Assembly (NCBI GenBank): GCA_949752735.1
Contig: OX457041.1
Coordinates: forward strand, 22,139,617 to 22,203,616
Direction: 5' to 3'
Source of the DNA: Lumbricus terrestris
Taxonomy: Eukaryota; Annelida; Clitellata; Crassiclitellata; Lumbricidae
Length of the DNA: 64,000 nucleotides
Shown here: positions 11,423-23,648 of the stretch, one piece after another
How positions within the stretch are numbered: position 1 is the first letter of the stretch
How the letters are laid out: every line of letters begins with the position of its first letter
Translations under genes and position numbers: made by a program
The notes under the pieces: generated by a model
What the model was told of the DNA's origin: nothing
Seen by the model: the letters and a program-made list of their open reading frames with translations, nothing else
Database searches by the model: none

Positions 11423-14308
11423 TCATTGGTCACTTCTCTTGTATCCATCAGTGACAAGTACTTCATTGAGCTTTTTGTTCCATTCATTTGCTCCTTGTTT
11501 AAGTCCATATAAATTCTTTTTCAATTTACAGACTTCTGTAGTGCCTTTCTGATATCCATCAGGTTGTTTCATGTAGACTTCATGAGATAAGTCACCATTC
11601 AGGTAAGCTGTTTCCACATCATAGTGTTTTACTATCATGCCTTTAGAACCTGCTATAGTCAAGATAGTTCTCAGAGTTGATGGTTTTGCTACTGGAGCAA
11701 ATACTTCATCATAGTCTTCTCCAAATTTCTGAGAATATCCTTGTGCTACTAAACGAGCTTTATATCTTGTTATATTTCCCTTTTCATCTTTCTTGATTTT
11801 GTAAACCCATTTGCTACCAATGGCTGTTTTGTTTTCAGGTAATTCTGTTAAGATCCATGTTCCATTTTCATTCAATGATTTCATTTCATCATCCATTGCT
11901 TTCCGCCAGGATTCTTGTTGTTGACAAGATATTGCTTCCTTGTAACTTCTTGGTTCTGGCTCAACTGTTATTTTATTAATGGTTTCAATTAGTCTTTCGG
12001 GCGGTTTCGCCTTGTTGACTCTTTCTGATCTTCTTAAATTTACCTGAGTGTCTGTAGTTTCTGTAATTTCCTTATCAGGCTGTGTAATTTCTTCCTCGGG
12101 TAATTGATGTGTCGGAAAAAGAAAAGTTTCATCATCAAAATCTGAATTTGATGACAGTTCTTCAATGTCCAAATCAAAATCACCCTCTGTTGACAAATGT
12201 GGATCTGTCTCGAGAAAAATTACATCTCTACTGACGTATACTTTGTTGGTATTCACATCTAGTAGTCTGTAACCCTTTGTGCCTCTTTCATAACCGACGA
12301 AGGTCAATTTCTTGGCTTTATCGTCCAATTTCTGTCTTTTCTCTGCAGGAATTGCTACGTACGCTTTCAATCCAAATCTCTTTATGTAGCTTAAATTTGG
12401 TTTTCTTTTGTTCCATCTTTCATAGGGAGTGCCTTCAATCCCTTCAACTGGTAATCTGTTCTGTAAATGGTTTGCTGTCATTATGGTTTCACCCCAAAAT
12501 TGTAGCGGTAGATCTGCATCCTTTAACATGCATCTTGTCATCTCGGTGAGATAACGATTCTTTCTTTCTGCATAACCATTCTGTTGAGGAGTATAAGGGT
12601 TTGTGAATTCTGCTTGAATTCCTTCACTTTTCATGAAATTCTGTAACCTTTGAGCTGTGTATTCCCCTCCTCTATCTGATCGAATTCTTTTCGGTGTTTT
12701 ACCAAACCTTGTCTGAACATGCTTGACGTACTCTTGAATCTTTTCAGGTACTTCAGATTTATTTGCCAATAAATACACTTCTGTATATTTACTGTAATCA
12801 TCAATCATCGTCATGAAATATCTTTTCCCACCAGGTGTTGTTGTCTGCATTGGTCCACAAACATCTGTATGTATTAAGTCTAGAATCTCATCTGACTTGG
12901 AATCTGACTTCTTTGGGATTGACTTTCTTGTCATCTTTGTTTGAATGCAACATTCACACACACTTGAGAATTTACACGGCTTGATGATGATCCCGGATAC
13001 TTTATTCTGATTCACCATGTTTTGTATGGCTTTTGGATCTCTGTGTCCCATTCTGTTATGCCAAACGTGTATGCAACCTGTGCAACTTTGTGCAACCTGT
13101 GCGATATGTGTTTCCTTTACTTTATTCGTTTGGTCAGAGATTCTCAATTCAAACAAATCATTTTTGTCATCTGCAATTGCTATTGCTTCTCCATCCTTTA
13201 TGATAGTGCATTTGTTTTCCTTGAATCTCACTTCACAACCTTTACTGACGAGTTTCTTTACTGAAATTAAATTTCCTTTCAATTGTGGGACGTACAAGAC
13301 TCCACACAATTTTGCAACATGTATCTCTCCGTTTTCCTTTATGAAATTTATCGTCACATCACCACTTCCAGCTGTTTTAATCTTTCGACCATCAGCGAGA
13401 AAAACTTCACTGTTGTACTGTCTGTTAATGTTCAAGAAGAAATTTCTGTTACTGCACATATGTGTTGTTGCACCGGAATCAACGTGCCAAACACTACTTA
13501 TGTCTTTTTCGTTTGCTTTAAGACATGTATGTGCTACACTTTCTGTTGGTTTTTCTTCATTGAAATTTTCTCTCAACGTTTTAACCGCATGGTCTGGATT
13601 TCTTTTCTTCCACTGGATGTACTTTCTGCAATCTCTTTTTAAGTGGTTAGGTTTCCTACAGAAGTAACATGTGCGATGTTCCTTAGGATTTGTTTCTGGT
13701 TCTGTTGCCTTTAAAACTTTTAATTCCTGTCCTTTATGTGTTGAGGAATTACTTGTCCTTCTTGTAAACTCTTCAAGGAGTTTGTTTTTGACTAATTCAA
13801 CAGTCAAATCACCTTCGGGTCTGCTTTCTAATGCCGTAATCAGTGTCCCGTAACTTTCTGGAAGACTACTGAGGAAGAAAGCAACTGTTAAATGCTCTGC
13901 CAACGTTTCTCCCAACGCCGTGAGCTGGTCAATTAAATTTTCCATTTCCGCAAGATGGTTTTGCATATCACCATGTTCTGTTAACTTTAATGCACACAGT
14001 TTTCTCAATAAATTGACTTTACTGGACAGTGTTGCCTTTTGATGATACTTCTTTAATTGTTCCCATAAACCTTTTGCCGTAGTTTCTTTCCTTATTAGAT
14101 GAAGTTGGTTGTCTTCAACTAACAAACCTATTGTGGCTCTTGCTTTTCCATCTTTACTTTGCCACGCTTCCGTAATAGGATCGGGGGTTTCTTTAGTGAC
14201 AGTGTCCCACAAATCCTCTTTAATTAGCAGAAGTTCAACTTTAAACTTCCAAATCTGGTAGTTGCTATTATTCAGTTTTGCGATTTTACCTGAGCCTTTA
14301 TCCGTCAT
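11423..14308 (-). pseudogene. copia gag-pol polyprotein, truncated by a stop
   Basis: The frame is open from 14380; the ATG at 14308 (MTDKGSGKIAKLNNSNYQIW) is the likelier start because it opens directly into the gag domain. Counting from it: gag/UBN2-like to about 190; CCHC zinc knuckle CYFCRKPNHLKRDC at 214-227; protease motif DSG at 277; GAG-pre-integrase His/Cys region (HNRMGHRD, CECC) at 417-454; integrase DD35E with D482, D545 and E581; then the reverse transcriptase start (KWVYKIKKDEKG, VFAPVAKP, ETAYLNGDL). The stop at 11425-11423 falls after KLNEVLVTDGYKRSDQ, inside the reverse transcriptase and before the catalytic VDD. Compared with the usual family sequence, the stop lies in a small in-frame duplication of a GACCAA-like unit. 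Confidence 0.95.
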
Positions 14309-14461
14309 CTTTATTCTTTCGGTGAAAAGAAATAAACAACTGTTTCTCGCATTTCTGTCGCGATGTAAGAAAACAGTCACGCTATACTGCGCAGTTGACC
14401 GGATTATCCTTATTTGTCTTATTAAAGTTCTATTTCATAAACTTTTGTGATCATTACGTGC

Positions 14462-14485
14462 TCTAGGCTTGCTGGGGCCATAACC
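14462..14485 (-). promoter_or_regulatory. Primer binding site, half-tRNA(iMet) type
   Basis: Immediately inside the 5' LTR the minus strand reads GGTTATGGCCCCAGC. This is complementary, with one mismatch, to the anticodon stem-loop of eukaryotic initiator tRNA-Met (GCUGGGCCCAUAACC), not to a tRNA 3' end. Drosophila copia is known to prime with a cleaved 39-nt initiator-tRNA half that ends at this place, so I infer the same mechanism. Confidence 0.8.
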
Positions 14486-14683
14486 TGTTAAGAAACGAAG
14501 CGGATCACTTAGTAAACGATAAGATTTTAATAAGATTAATCGCCATGATCCAGAACTGAAACTAGCTGTCCTTCAGCCATTACCGGAAAAGGAAAAACAA
14601 AACGCGAGAAAGAAGAACTGACGACTACATAATGTTAGGATAATCATAGTCGTTATATAGCGCTAGATCTATAAAGTCCAACA
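14486..14683 (-). repeat. copia 5' LTR
   Basis: 198 bp, identical to 10832-11029. In element orientation it begins TGTTGGACTTTATAG and ends CTTAACA. It should carry the element's promoter, but I do not assign a TATA box or start site. Confidence 0.95.
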
Positions 14684-14689
14684 GTGTAT

Positions 14690-15396
14690 TCGTTTAATAA
14701 GCAAAAACAGATTGGCAAACCGCAACCTGGTACATTGAGATAGACAAAAATTACATTGTAATAAAAATATTAATGTTATAGGGAATATAGGGAGTAATCA
14801 GTTATTGGAATTAAATTGAATCAATATATAGTTAGACTATGTCAATTTTTTTTAGCAAGGGACTGAAAAATACAAAAACGGAAGATGTTGCAAGCATGAC
14901 AACGCTTGTGAGATATGTGTCTTTAAATGCGACCCGCCATCGCCTGCCAAGTTTTGGATTCAGGCAGCTAAAACTTTTACTGACGCGCTGCCATAGAAAC
15001 CCGACCGTAGATACGGCGCTACGAGATTGCGCTATAAATACAATGCTATAAATAGGGCTATGATTTATTTTGTGAGTCTACATGACATCATCAATGAATG
15101 CACAACCTTCTTCCGCTGCTGAGAAAGAGACAAAACGCACCCTATTGGAGTAAGCTATCTAGGAGTTCGCGCTTAAATAAGCCTAATAATAATAATAATA
15201 AAATTATTAATAATAATCGCCGACTCGTCCGACCATGTATTGATTCAAACCAACGACCTCATATATATTACGATTCAAACTGTAGGTTTGAAAAGTTCAA
15301 ATAATTTCGGAAACTCTCAATTAATGCGAGGCAACATGGAATTAGAATTATTATGATGTTGCAAGTAGCTACTGTTGAGGTGACATCATATCAGTG
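14690..15396. other. No recognised gene
   Basis: Non-coding DNA with a short (AAT)n stretch at about 15185-15215. Open frames of about 70 codons here lack splice context and domains. Confidence 0.5.
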
Positions 15397-15534
15397 ATGA
15401 TGATGATGATGATGATGGGCTAAGCCCCCTCCCCAGATTCATTTTTTTACCGTGTAAATGGTATCTTTTTCCGGGCTAAGCCCCCCAAGAAGGCTTTAGC
15501 CCCTCGAAGAACGGAAACTAAACTCCGCCCATGG
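15396..15534. mobile_element. (TGA)n microsatellite and GGCTAAGCCCCC-type element fragment
   Basis: A pure TGA run (15397-15417) is followed by GGGCTAAGCCCCC, a TTTTTTTACCGTGTAAATGG stretch and a second GGGCTAAGCCCCCC. The same order, with differences, occurs at 46037-46110 after a CAGTGGCGGCGCTAGG end. This is probably a truncated MITE of that family. Confidence 0.45.
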
Positions 15535-15725
15535 TGAGGTGGTTTCCCGTTGCCTTCCCCACAGACAATGATGGGCAACTTGTCCAAGGTCGCTCCGCAG
15601 GAGCTTGCGCCCCTTCGTCCCACACGTGCTAGCCCGAGATATCTAAATCTCTGAATGTCAACTTCCAGCCCGGGGCTTGAACCGCAGTCCGTTGCAACCA
15701 ACAGACTGCGTATCAGTAGTAACTG
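15535..15725 (-). mobile_element. tRNA-related SINE
   Basis: On the minus strand the sequence begins with a tRNA-like part containing a B-box GGTTCAAGCCC (about 15675-15685) and then a body with ATCTCGGGCTAGCACG. It ends with GGCAACGGGAAACCACC-like sequence. A related piece without the head lies at 9065-9165. No A-box could be placed with confidence. Confidence 0.5.
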
Positions 15726-16177
15726 TATATTATAATTCCTTGTATGGTAGACCAATTAATAGCCTACTGACGCAAACAGTCCTACATAATAGCCTGTATA
15801 TATTATAATGTACATTTATGGCCTAGGCGAGTTATATATATATATATATATGCCTTAATTAGGGTGCCTAATATAAATCCACCGACAAGTTCCAGACCTC
15901 TATCTTGAAATCGAGGAGATAATAGATCGTATCACGGTATCGATCAGATGTAGGCTAGGACGCTAGGTCTAACTTAAGGAAAGCTATAAGCCTATGGCCC
16001 TAGTATAGTAACAGGCAGCCAGTAAAAACGTTAAGTTTAGAATTTGCCATATATGCCTAAATCCTACAGTTCTTTTCAGTGCACATATATACATTCATTG
16101 TGTCATCTGCACAGTTCCTATAAAGCTGCCTAAGCAGCCTAATTATAACTGCTTGAACGGTAACTAAATATCAGGAA

Positions 16178-16212
<35 letters not shown>

Positions 16213-16839
16213 ATAGCTTGTATAGTAAAAAATGATGTAAACCGTTGCATAGGCCTATTATATTTGTCAGTTTTATTATCCAATGAACGAAACTGATGTA
16301 AGACTGCGTTGTAGCTGGCTCAAGCTAATCTCGTTAAAACTTAAAACATATTGTAGGCCTAGAGACAAGTCAAATGGAATTAATTGACACGCTTCAGCAG
16401 GTCTGTATTTATTGCATTATGGGTTGCAACACTTAATCCATGAAATGGAAAGTATTTGAGAACTTCTGAGGGGTGAGGACTGAGGACCTCTGCGGACCAC
16501 AGCATGACTTGGCAGGCATGGTTAACTATGCAGATAGACGTGCTTGACACCCCCCACCCCCTGTGTGATGTGGGAAAAGGTACCAGGAACGAATTCATTG
16601 AATTAATAAACATGTCATTGTAGATCATAAATACATTGAGTATTATCTGAGAAAATAAATATTAATAGACACAATAGGCAAAGGGGCATTTATGTCCTTC
16701 TCATAAAGAATATGGAATACAATCCATCACTTTTAATATTTAGCGGAGCACAATAAATAATTGAGGCCATTATACAATTAAGGTAAACAATGCCAGGACC
16801 ATAACTATACGCGCACTGCTTCATGGCAGAGGCAAATTG
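15726..16839. other. No recognised gene; TA microsatellites
   Basis: Holds (TA)n runs at about 15832-15851 and 16187-16216 and TAGGCCTA at 16250 and 16354. No coding structure was seen. Confidence 0.5.
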
Positions 16840-16916
16840 ACTAATTTGTTATCTGTATTGACTCCGAGACCTGGACAACTAATTTGTTATCTGTATTGAC
16901 TCCGAGGTCCTGGACA
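16840..16916. repeat. 38-bp tandem duplication
   Basis: Two adjacent copies start at 16840 and 16878. They differ only by a short indel at a GAGACC / GAGGTCC position. Confidence 0.8.
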
Positions 16917-17116
16917 CAACGAAACTCTCCGATCCATACATCGTATAGACCAGCCACTGACAGAATAGAATGACTCATCTCCGAGTCATAGACAAAGGAC
17001 AGCGTAGATTCGTGAAGCCGTGGAAGGCTAATCAAGTCCAAACAGTATGGTTAATTACAATGTTTGCCACATCTTAGGTCTATTTCATTGTAGCCTTCAA
17101 AGAGTCTCAGCAGGGT

Positions 17117-17199
17117 TTAACCCATTCCCGCCGAAATTTTTCCGATACCTATTGGGTTTATCGGGTCGCTAGCGACCCGATCCGGCGGGAACGGGTTAA
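17117..17199. mobile_element. piggyBac-like micro-MITE (75 bp)
   Basis: TTAA at 17117-17120 and 17196-17199 flanks a 75-bp body. The ends are CCCATTCCCGCCG and, complemented, CCCGTTCCCGCCG. The core holds a perfect 22-bp palindrome (17160-17181, with ATCGGGTCGCT as one arm). TTAA targets and CCC-starting TIRs are piggyBac hallmarks. No coding capacity. Confidence 0.75.
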
Positions 17200-17371
17200 A
17201 GTGGGTGGGAATGCGTGGGAACGGCGTTCCCACTACTCTCGAAATTCTTGACTTGCGTTCCCACTGCTCATCATGATGAAATGCCAAAACACATGCATTT
17301 CAGTGCAATTCTTCATCAGCGTTCCCACTGCTCACATTCAGGGTTCCCACTGCTCACCCAAACCACTTTAA
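17196..17371. mobile_element. TTAA-flanked foldback element
   Basis: It shares the TTAA at 17196 with the preceding element and ends at TTAA 17368-17371. Outer arms AGTGGGTGGGAA and, complemented, AGTGGTTTGGGTGAGC pair imperfectly. TTCCCACTGCTC-type units occur several times inside. Whether this is a separate insertion or part of one composite with the neighbour is open. Confidence 0.45.
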
Positions 17372-20300
17372 CCACTGAGTCTCAGTGCAAGTAGGCTTAA
17401 TACAAACAAGAATGTAACAGCAACATAAAACCTGATCAAGAGTTTAAAGATCAGTTCAAATTCAGCATATGAAAAATTGTATATTTTGAAACTGAATTCA
17501 CTACTTGAAAAAACAACAAAAATCACCTTAACAGGTTTTAAAGCTATGAATAAAGGCATTCTACTGCATACATGGAGTAGTTGAGCATGCAGTCACCCAC
17601 CCCCTGATGCGCAAACTGTTGAAAGCAACTGCTGTTAAAAAAACTGATAAACATTGCTCAGGTCAATTGTTTTGTCAATGCCACAATGATAGCAGTTTAT
17701 TTTCCAACATGCAAATTTTCGCAGTCTAACAGGCAGAGGGTAACTTAAGCACACATTATTGACATTATTATTGACATAATCTATCATGCAAGACATGCAA
17801 ATAATATCCTACTCAATATAGACATCAGATACTGATTATGTTTCCACCACAAGTTGTACCGTCTGCAGCTAACACGCCAAAACAAAACAATACTAAAGTG
17901 GCCAAATACATATACACTGTACTGTAGACGCAGTTACTGCTGATCACAAACCAGCAGTGACTTTGAAATCTCGATTAGTGATTAGTCTTCTATTTCTAGT
18001 GTCTTGTATAAGAAATGTAGTTGAACAAACACTCAACTCTGTTAAAAATTTAAACATGCACTTCAATGGTTTCCCAGTTTAATAGCATTTCTTTATTTCT
18101 CCATTTGCTATAATAGCGTCCCTTCAAGCTCTCTACTAAGAGGTGTCTCAGCTACAGCTCGGACACTGCAAAAGAGTTTCACGCCGCAGCGCACGAACAA
18201 TTGCGAGGGGAGGACTTGTTAAAGTGTCAAACAAGTAACCACTGGCTACGGAAGGTCAGAGTGCAATTACAGGGATGGGCAACAATATCTCCCTGGTCAC
18301 TTATTGGCAACACATTTTCTTATGCCCAAAGGTCTTTTCACTGTTTATCAGGAATTTATCCAAATGCCTAATAGTTAAACATATTACATCCGATACAGGA
18401 ATGATAAAAATCTGCACATCACGATAAAATTCTCCTTGATTTTGGGTAGCAGCGTTTACTAGATCCTAATTGAAATCTGCAATGCCTAAAACCAACAAGC
18501 ATCATTAGCGACACACGAAGACATGATTATGGCTACAATATTTGCCACAAGTTCTAAGTTCCGAAGGTAGGGAGATTACAAGTATCAGATAGCTCCAACG
18601 TTTTGAGAAGAGTTCTCTTCTGGAAATAGCAGAAAAAAACAACAAGATCTTAAAGTTGTGTGCAGATGCTCTGGACCCAATGCTGGCCTAACAGTAATAA
18701 CACCCAAACAACATACAGTTACAAAACCTTTAGTGACCGACTATAAATTTAGTCAATCACTTTAAATTTACAATGAAACTTATCCGTATGTCAATTGGGA
18801 CTTTCTGACGTTCCAGAAAATAAAATTTAAAAAAAACAAGAAAAACCACAAAATTACAAAACAACCTGAAACCTGCAAAATTAGAACCTGATGACCTAAA
18901 CACTGAAAAAGTATCAAGCACCACAATGTAAAAACAAAACCTATTAAACCCTTCAATGACGAGAAGCACGTGGTTCCCATGCATGTCAGTACATCCTCGT
19001 TAATCAAATATTGACTTAATCTATACAACGATGAAAAGTTAATACACACTATAATATGACTTCCATCTTCTTTCACTTACTTTCCAAAGCAACCATATGT
19101 AAGCAAACAGCAATTTATTAAAAATGCTCAGAACGTACAACTGCATAAAATTACTGAACTTCTGCTTAGCCTCTGATGACACTCAAAGTCTAAGCAAGAC
19201 TTCATAAATGCATCCAGTTGGGTACTTCAAGAATTTTACAAGATGTTAAAACTATGAATATAAATAAAAATTGGCCTGAAAATGAGACAATAAGATATGA
19301 CACCATAAAAGCATGCAAATTACATTAAAAGTTTCTGCAAACTATCGATAAAAACCTTTAAATTGACCTCAAATCTGTACAAGCCAAAAAATTGAGTTGT
19401 CAGCAGTAACAGCAAATAACAAATGTACTAGTACCGGGTAATAAATTGGCACAACCTGGACTGTTTGTCCAATTTGTTGATCAGTCAGAAGATAGTCGTG
19501 CAGGTGTGTGCTGGTTCGAGGAGTTCTGAAAGAAGCGTTACAAGGGTTTCAGTACACATAATGGTACATACATCATTACATCAACTAACTGCATATGGCA
19601 ATTTGTTTGCGTCGCATGACGTTGTTGTGGAATCATCTCCAGTTATACATTACTATCATTTGTATACATATGAATCAGTATATATGTGCTCAATGTTAAT
19701 GTCTGAGAGGTTCTAAAAGAGGTGCTGTGTAAATCATACATACTTAATTCTCACACTGAACTGGCAGTCAAATACACACAGACCATAACATATATTTGTG
19801 CGTGTGTGCGTGTGTATGCATAATGGTAATATGTGACCTTCCTGCCAATTACAATATGAAACACTATTAAAGTCACAGCAAGAAAATGCAGGGCATCATA
19901 TTCTCAAGCATTAAAAACACAAATGGTAGTTGATAATGACTACAAACATCTCTGCAAGCATCAAGTATTTAAAATTTTTGCAAAGGAATGGTTGCAGTAA
20001 TTATCAAGCACACAAAAACAGAGATACAGCTAAAGAAAGCAAATTGTCTGCTATACAATATCCAGAAAGAAATACATATTTTTGAAAAAACAAATGACAT
20101 GAAGAAAACAATATCAAGACCAAGAGGTTTACAAGCATAGAGGAACAGACAAGACAGAAATGCAAGTGAATCTGAAATTTGAGATTTGCGTAAATCTTAG
20201 ATGTCTTCAATATATATATCTTGGTCAGTGAACTCTCAGCATGTCACAAGCATGAAATTACAAAACTTTCCATGTAGGCAGTACAGTACACACAAACTTG

Positions 20301-21421
20301 CCAGAACATGGGCATGTTTAGTAAAACAACTGAAAGTTACAGAACTAGCATTCATCCTATATAAATAGGTCAATCATTAACAGAGCAATTAGCCGAAAAT
20401 TTCTAAATGGTTTTTATACACATGTATGCGGCAAATTGCAGAGACAACATCTGCAGGTTGGCAATGTTGTTTGACAATCACATTTTATGACCATCCATAC
20501 CAACCACTTTTAGACATATCAGACGACAATGCAAGTTAGGGCGGCACTGTGTCAACACTACGTTTATTCCACCTCTGATAAAGACTGGACCAAGCACTAA
20601 AAAAATGGTTGTTTTTTGCATATAACATTATAAGTCGTCGTTGTCTGATATATTTAGTAGTCTTACAAGAATCACCTCAGGTCATCAATGAATCAAATCT
20701 TCACACTCCAGTAAATGAAGCTTGAAGCACTTAAATGATGGCAATACTTGAAAGTGGATAATGCGGCATCACACAGCTTTACGACTACTTATGTTCGAGG
20801 GACATTGTAAAAATGTCAGTGCTGCAAGAACTGCATCACACCTGGAGCTGTCTGGCTAGAGATCAATCATCTCATACAACATGTTGGAGATAATTTTACA
20901 TGTCCTCGTCAATATGAAATTTTATGCAACTTCTTTGCCATTTCAGCATAATCAATGTATGTAAATTTCAATTGATCCAAACTAATCAGCGGCCATTGGA
21001 GATCTGCATACTTGCCAGATTGTTAAGCGAGATTGAAAACAAAACAATACTGCATTCAAAATGATGACTTACATACCAAACCAATAATGATATTTGAAGA
21101 CAATCAACAGCCTATATATATAGTTCGTATTACACAATAATAATAATAATAACAGAAGAAACATACAAGTTGCTAATTTCTTATATTAATCAGAAACAAG
21201 ACCTCAAGTCATGCACTATCAGGGGCCTTTGTTTTTTCTTCCAAAAATGGCTGGATTCTAGAGGAAAGTGAAAAAACAATTATTTGAAAAAAATAAATAT
21301 TAAATAAGCATCAGAACATGCTTGCTGTAAGATGGCATGCTGGTGTGTGTGTGTGAAAACAAATAGCACCTACACAAAGACTAATAAGTAAGTTCTATTT
21401 CTTATTCAATTCATAATACAT
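17372..21421. other. Long non-coding stretch, SINE fragment at 18112-18240
   Basis: About 4 kb, AT-rich, with no coding exon recognised. Near 18112-18240 there is a 5'-truncated SINE on the minus strand related to the copy at 37700 (TTCAAGCTCTCTACT...GAGTTTCACGCC). Part of this region may be 3' untranslated sequence of the SLC35B2-like gene to its right, which runs in this direction, but no convincing minus-strand AATAAA was found close to its stop. Confidence 0.45.
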
Positions 21422-23648
21422 CTATTTGGCAGAAGATGACTTCTTCTGCCAGCTGTTATAAACTCGCAGGAAGACTCCGGCAAAGACAATACAGATTCCT
21501 CCAGCGCCAACCAGCACCACCGGATGATTGTAAATAATACAGGACAGGAGAATGGCAAGGCCCATTCGAATCGTCATGATGATCGTGAAAGTCACCGGCC
21601 CAAACTCCGAGATAGTGTAGTAGATGAAGAGCTGTCCGACGGCCGACGTTGACGACAAGACGAGGGTGTGCAGCCCGAACTTTGGATGTCGCTGCATAAA
21701 CGCGGCCGCCTCCTGAAACGAACCCTGTTCGAACAGCGAGACGCTGGTGAGAAGGACAGAGAAGAGATTTACGCCAGCCATCATCTGCAGCGAAGACATT
21801 CGATAAGTCTTGAACAGCTGGTCCTGCCAGTTGGAAGTGAAAGCATCAAACACCAGGTAACCGACGAGGATGATGATTCCGGAAATCGTGGTGACCTTGG
21901 TTTTGCCACGCACGCTATCCTCGTTCGTCAACAGGAAGAGGAAGAGACCAGCGGAAATCATGACAGCAGTGACGTACTCAAATATGGTGTAAGTACGATG
22001 TGACACCACCTTTCCCATCAACATAACAGGGATTACTTTGGACGCCTTGGCAAGGACCTGAAAATACACATGAAAAATGCGAAAAACATCAAGACCATTG
22101 GCTTAAACACTCTAACGACGAAAGTATACTAAAAGCGACTGGCAAACCAATGAACTCGTTCCTAAACTATTAAGCAAGTCAATGCTAAGTTTTCATCATA
22201 ATAATCACAAACTATGAAGGCTTCAGCTTCTCAAATATTAAAGAATCAGTTAACTTGAGCAAGATCACAGATAATTTATAACACAGTTCACAGCAAATTG
22301 AAACATTAGAATTGACACTTGAGCAAGATCACAAGATTTTAACCTACACACGTGCTGCATGTTTTATACACAAATGCATTACTTGATTAAAATGTCGATA
22401 CTTCTACTTAAAATTAAGATCCAAATGTCTACATAGCAACACACGTCTAGCTGTTTCAAATATGAAGATTTGTACAGTGTCTCTACCAGCCTTTCAAAAG
22501 TTCTGCATATACGAGTGCATGTATATATGTTAAAACAGGAGTGCCCATTCATCTATTCACAGAGACTTGTGTAACAGCTGCAATTACCTGCACAGGAAAG
22601 CTAACGAATTTCAGCGCCTCGTACTGGCACCAGCTGCTCATGATGTTAGACAGGGAACTGTACGAATACTTGTAGAGAGGTGCTTCATGTGGCTTCTGTT
22701 TCACAAACAGCATTGCAATGCAGGCAATCACAAGTGCCAGGATTCGATTCATGAAAACGATAAACTGCGAGTTGGTGAAGAGCTCCCCCGGCTCGTCGTT
22801 TGACTCGCGGTATCGATAGACCATAACACGCTCCTGCAGAACTCCCCAGATCAAGTAGGACACGAGAAGACCACCGCTGCAGAACAGAAGCAGCAGTGAT
22901 TGCTGGAAGAATGTGCGCCCTGCAGCTAACTGCTGCTTGTGGGCCAGATCAGGGTTCAGCTTATCAGAGCTGAATCCATCAGATGTCGAGCCATCAACAA
23001 ATAATCGAATCAGCTTTCTTATGTATCCAGATCCTATAAAACAAAAGCAATGCAAGGAGCAATGCATTCAAGCAGGCAATTCATCCCATACAACACAGTC
23101 TATTGAAATAAAGCTGACCGTGCAGATAATACTACTGGCAACCACATTATGCAAATTTATGTTAATGTGAGTATGCTCTATTAAAAGCCAAATGATTCAG
23201 CTTTAAGAATATATATTAATGCAATGGTGTCATTTGTATATTGATCATTTCAGGACATAATTTATAAAATAATCTTACAGTCACTACCAAAGCACAAACA
23301 GAACCACACAGCAAAATGACTAAGAAAGAAGTTCACCCTAGAGCAGAAGGAGTGCATATAAATCAAACATAACCTCGTGATGCTTTTTGCCAAAAATTTT
23401 ACAGAGTTTAACTCACCTGGTTGATCAAGATAGTTGGTCCTTCGCACATACACAATTATTATGAATCCAGGAATCAGGACAGTGGCATAACCAAAGAGAT
23501 TCATAATGAGACGCACGAGCCAGAAATCTGTCCACGGCTTCATAACTTCCATTGATTCAACCTCTGATTCATTGATTCGATCTCCATGTCCTGTAAGACC
23601 CCTAACCATCACCATCAAACCAAAGATGACTGCTCCTGGATGACTCAT
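21422..23648 (-). CDS. SLC35B2: PAPS transporter 1 (SLC35B2/PAPST1-like)
   Basis: Three coding exons on the minus strand: 23648-23417, 23033-22588 and 22057-21422. Junctions are GT-AG and in phase, giving 437 aa, close to the roughly 430 aa of vertebrate PAPST1. Family members move 3'-phosphoadenosine 5'-phosphosulfate from cytosol into the Golgi lumen, exchanging it for PAP, to feed sulfotransferases. Diagnostic family stretches are visible: [59 protein letters not shown] and [10 protein letters not shown]. About ten hydrophobic segments are spread along the chain. The start at 23648 ([15 protein letters not shown]) gives a hydrophobic, signal-like N-terminus. The C-terminus ends in KKSSSAK, a lysine-rich tail. 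Untranslated exons were not located. Confidence 0.95.

Larger units (their letters stand above)
10832..14683 (-). mobile_element. copia-type LTR retrotransposon, defective
   Basis: A 3852-bp element in minus orientation. Two identical 198-bp LTRs (10832-11029 and 14486-14683) begin TGTTAAGAAACG and end in CAACA on the plus strand. GTGTA is duplicated at 10827-10831 and 14684-14688. Next to the 5' LTR is a primer site GGTTATGGCCCCAGC. Next to the 3' LTR is a purine tract AAGGAGGGG. The coding order gag, protease, integrase, reverse transcriptase, RNase H is that of Ty1/copia. Identical LTRs indicate recent insertion, but pol carries a stop codon and an internal deletion, so the copy cannot encode a complete polyprotein. 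Confidence 0.97.

Noticed and set aside
12277..13853. Plus-strand open frames of 60-216 codons opposite the copia element
   Set aside because: Shadows of the minus-strand gag-pol frame; no recognisable domains.
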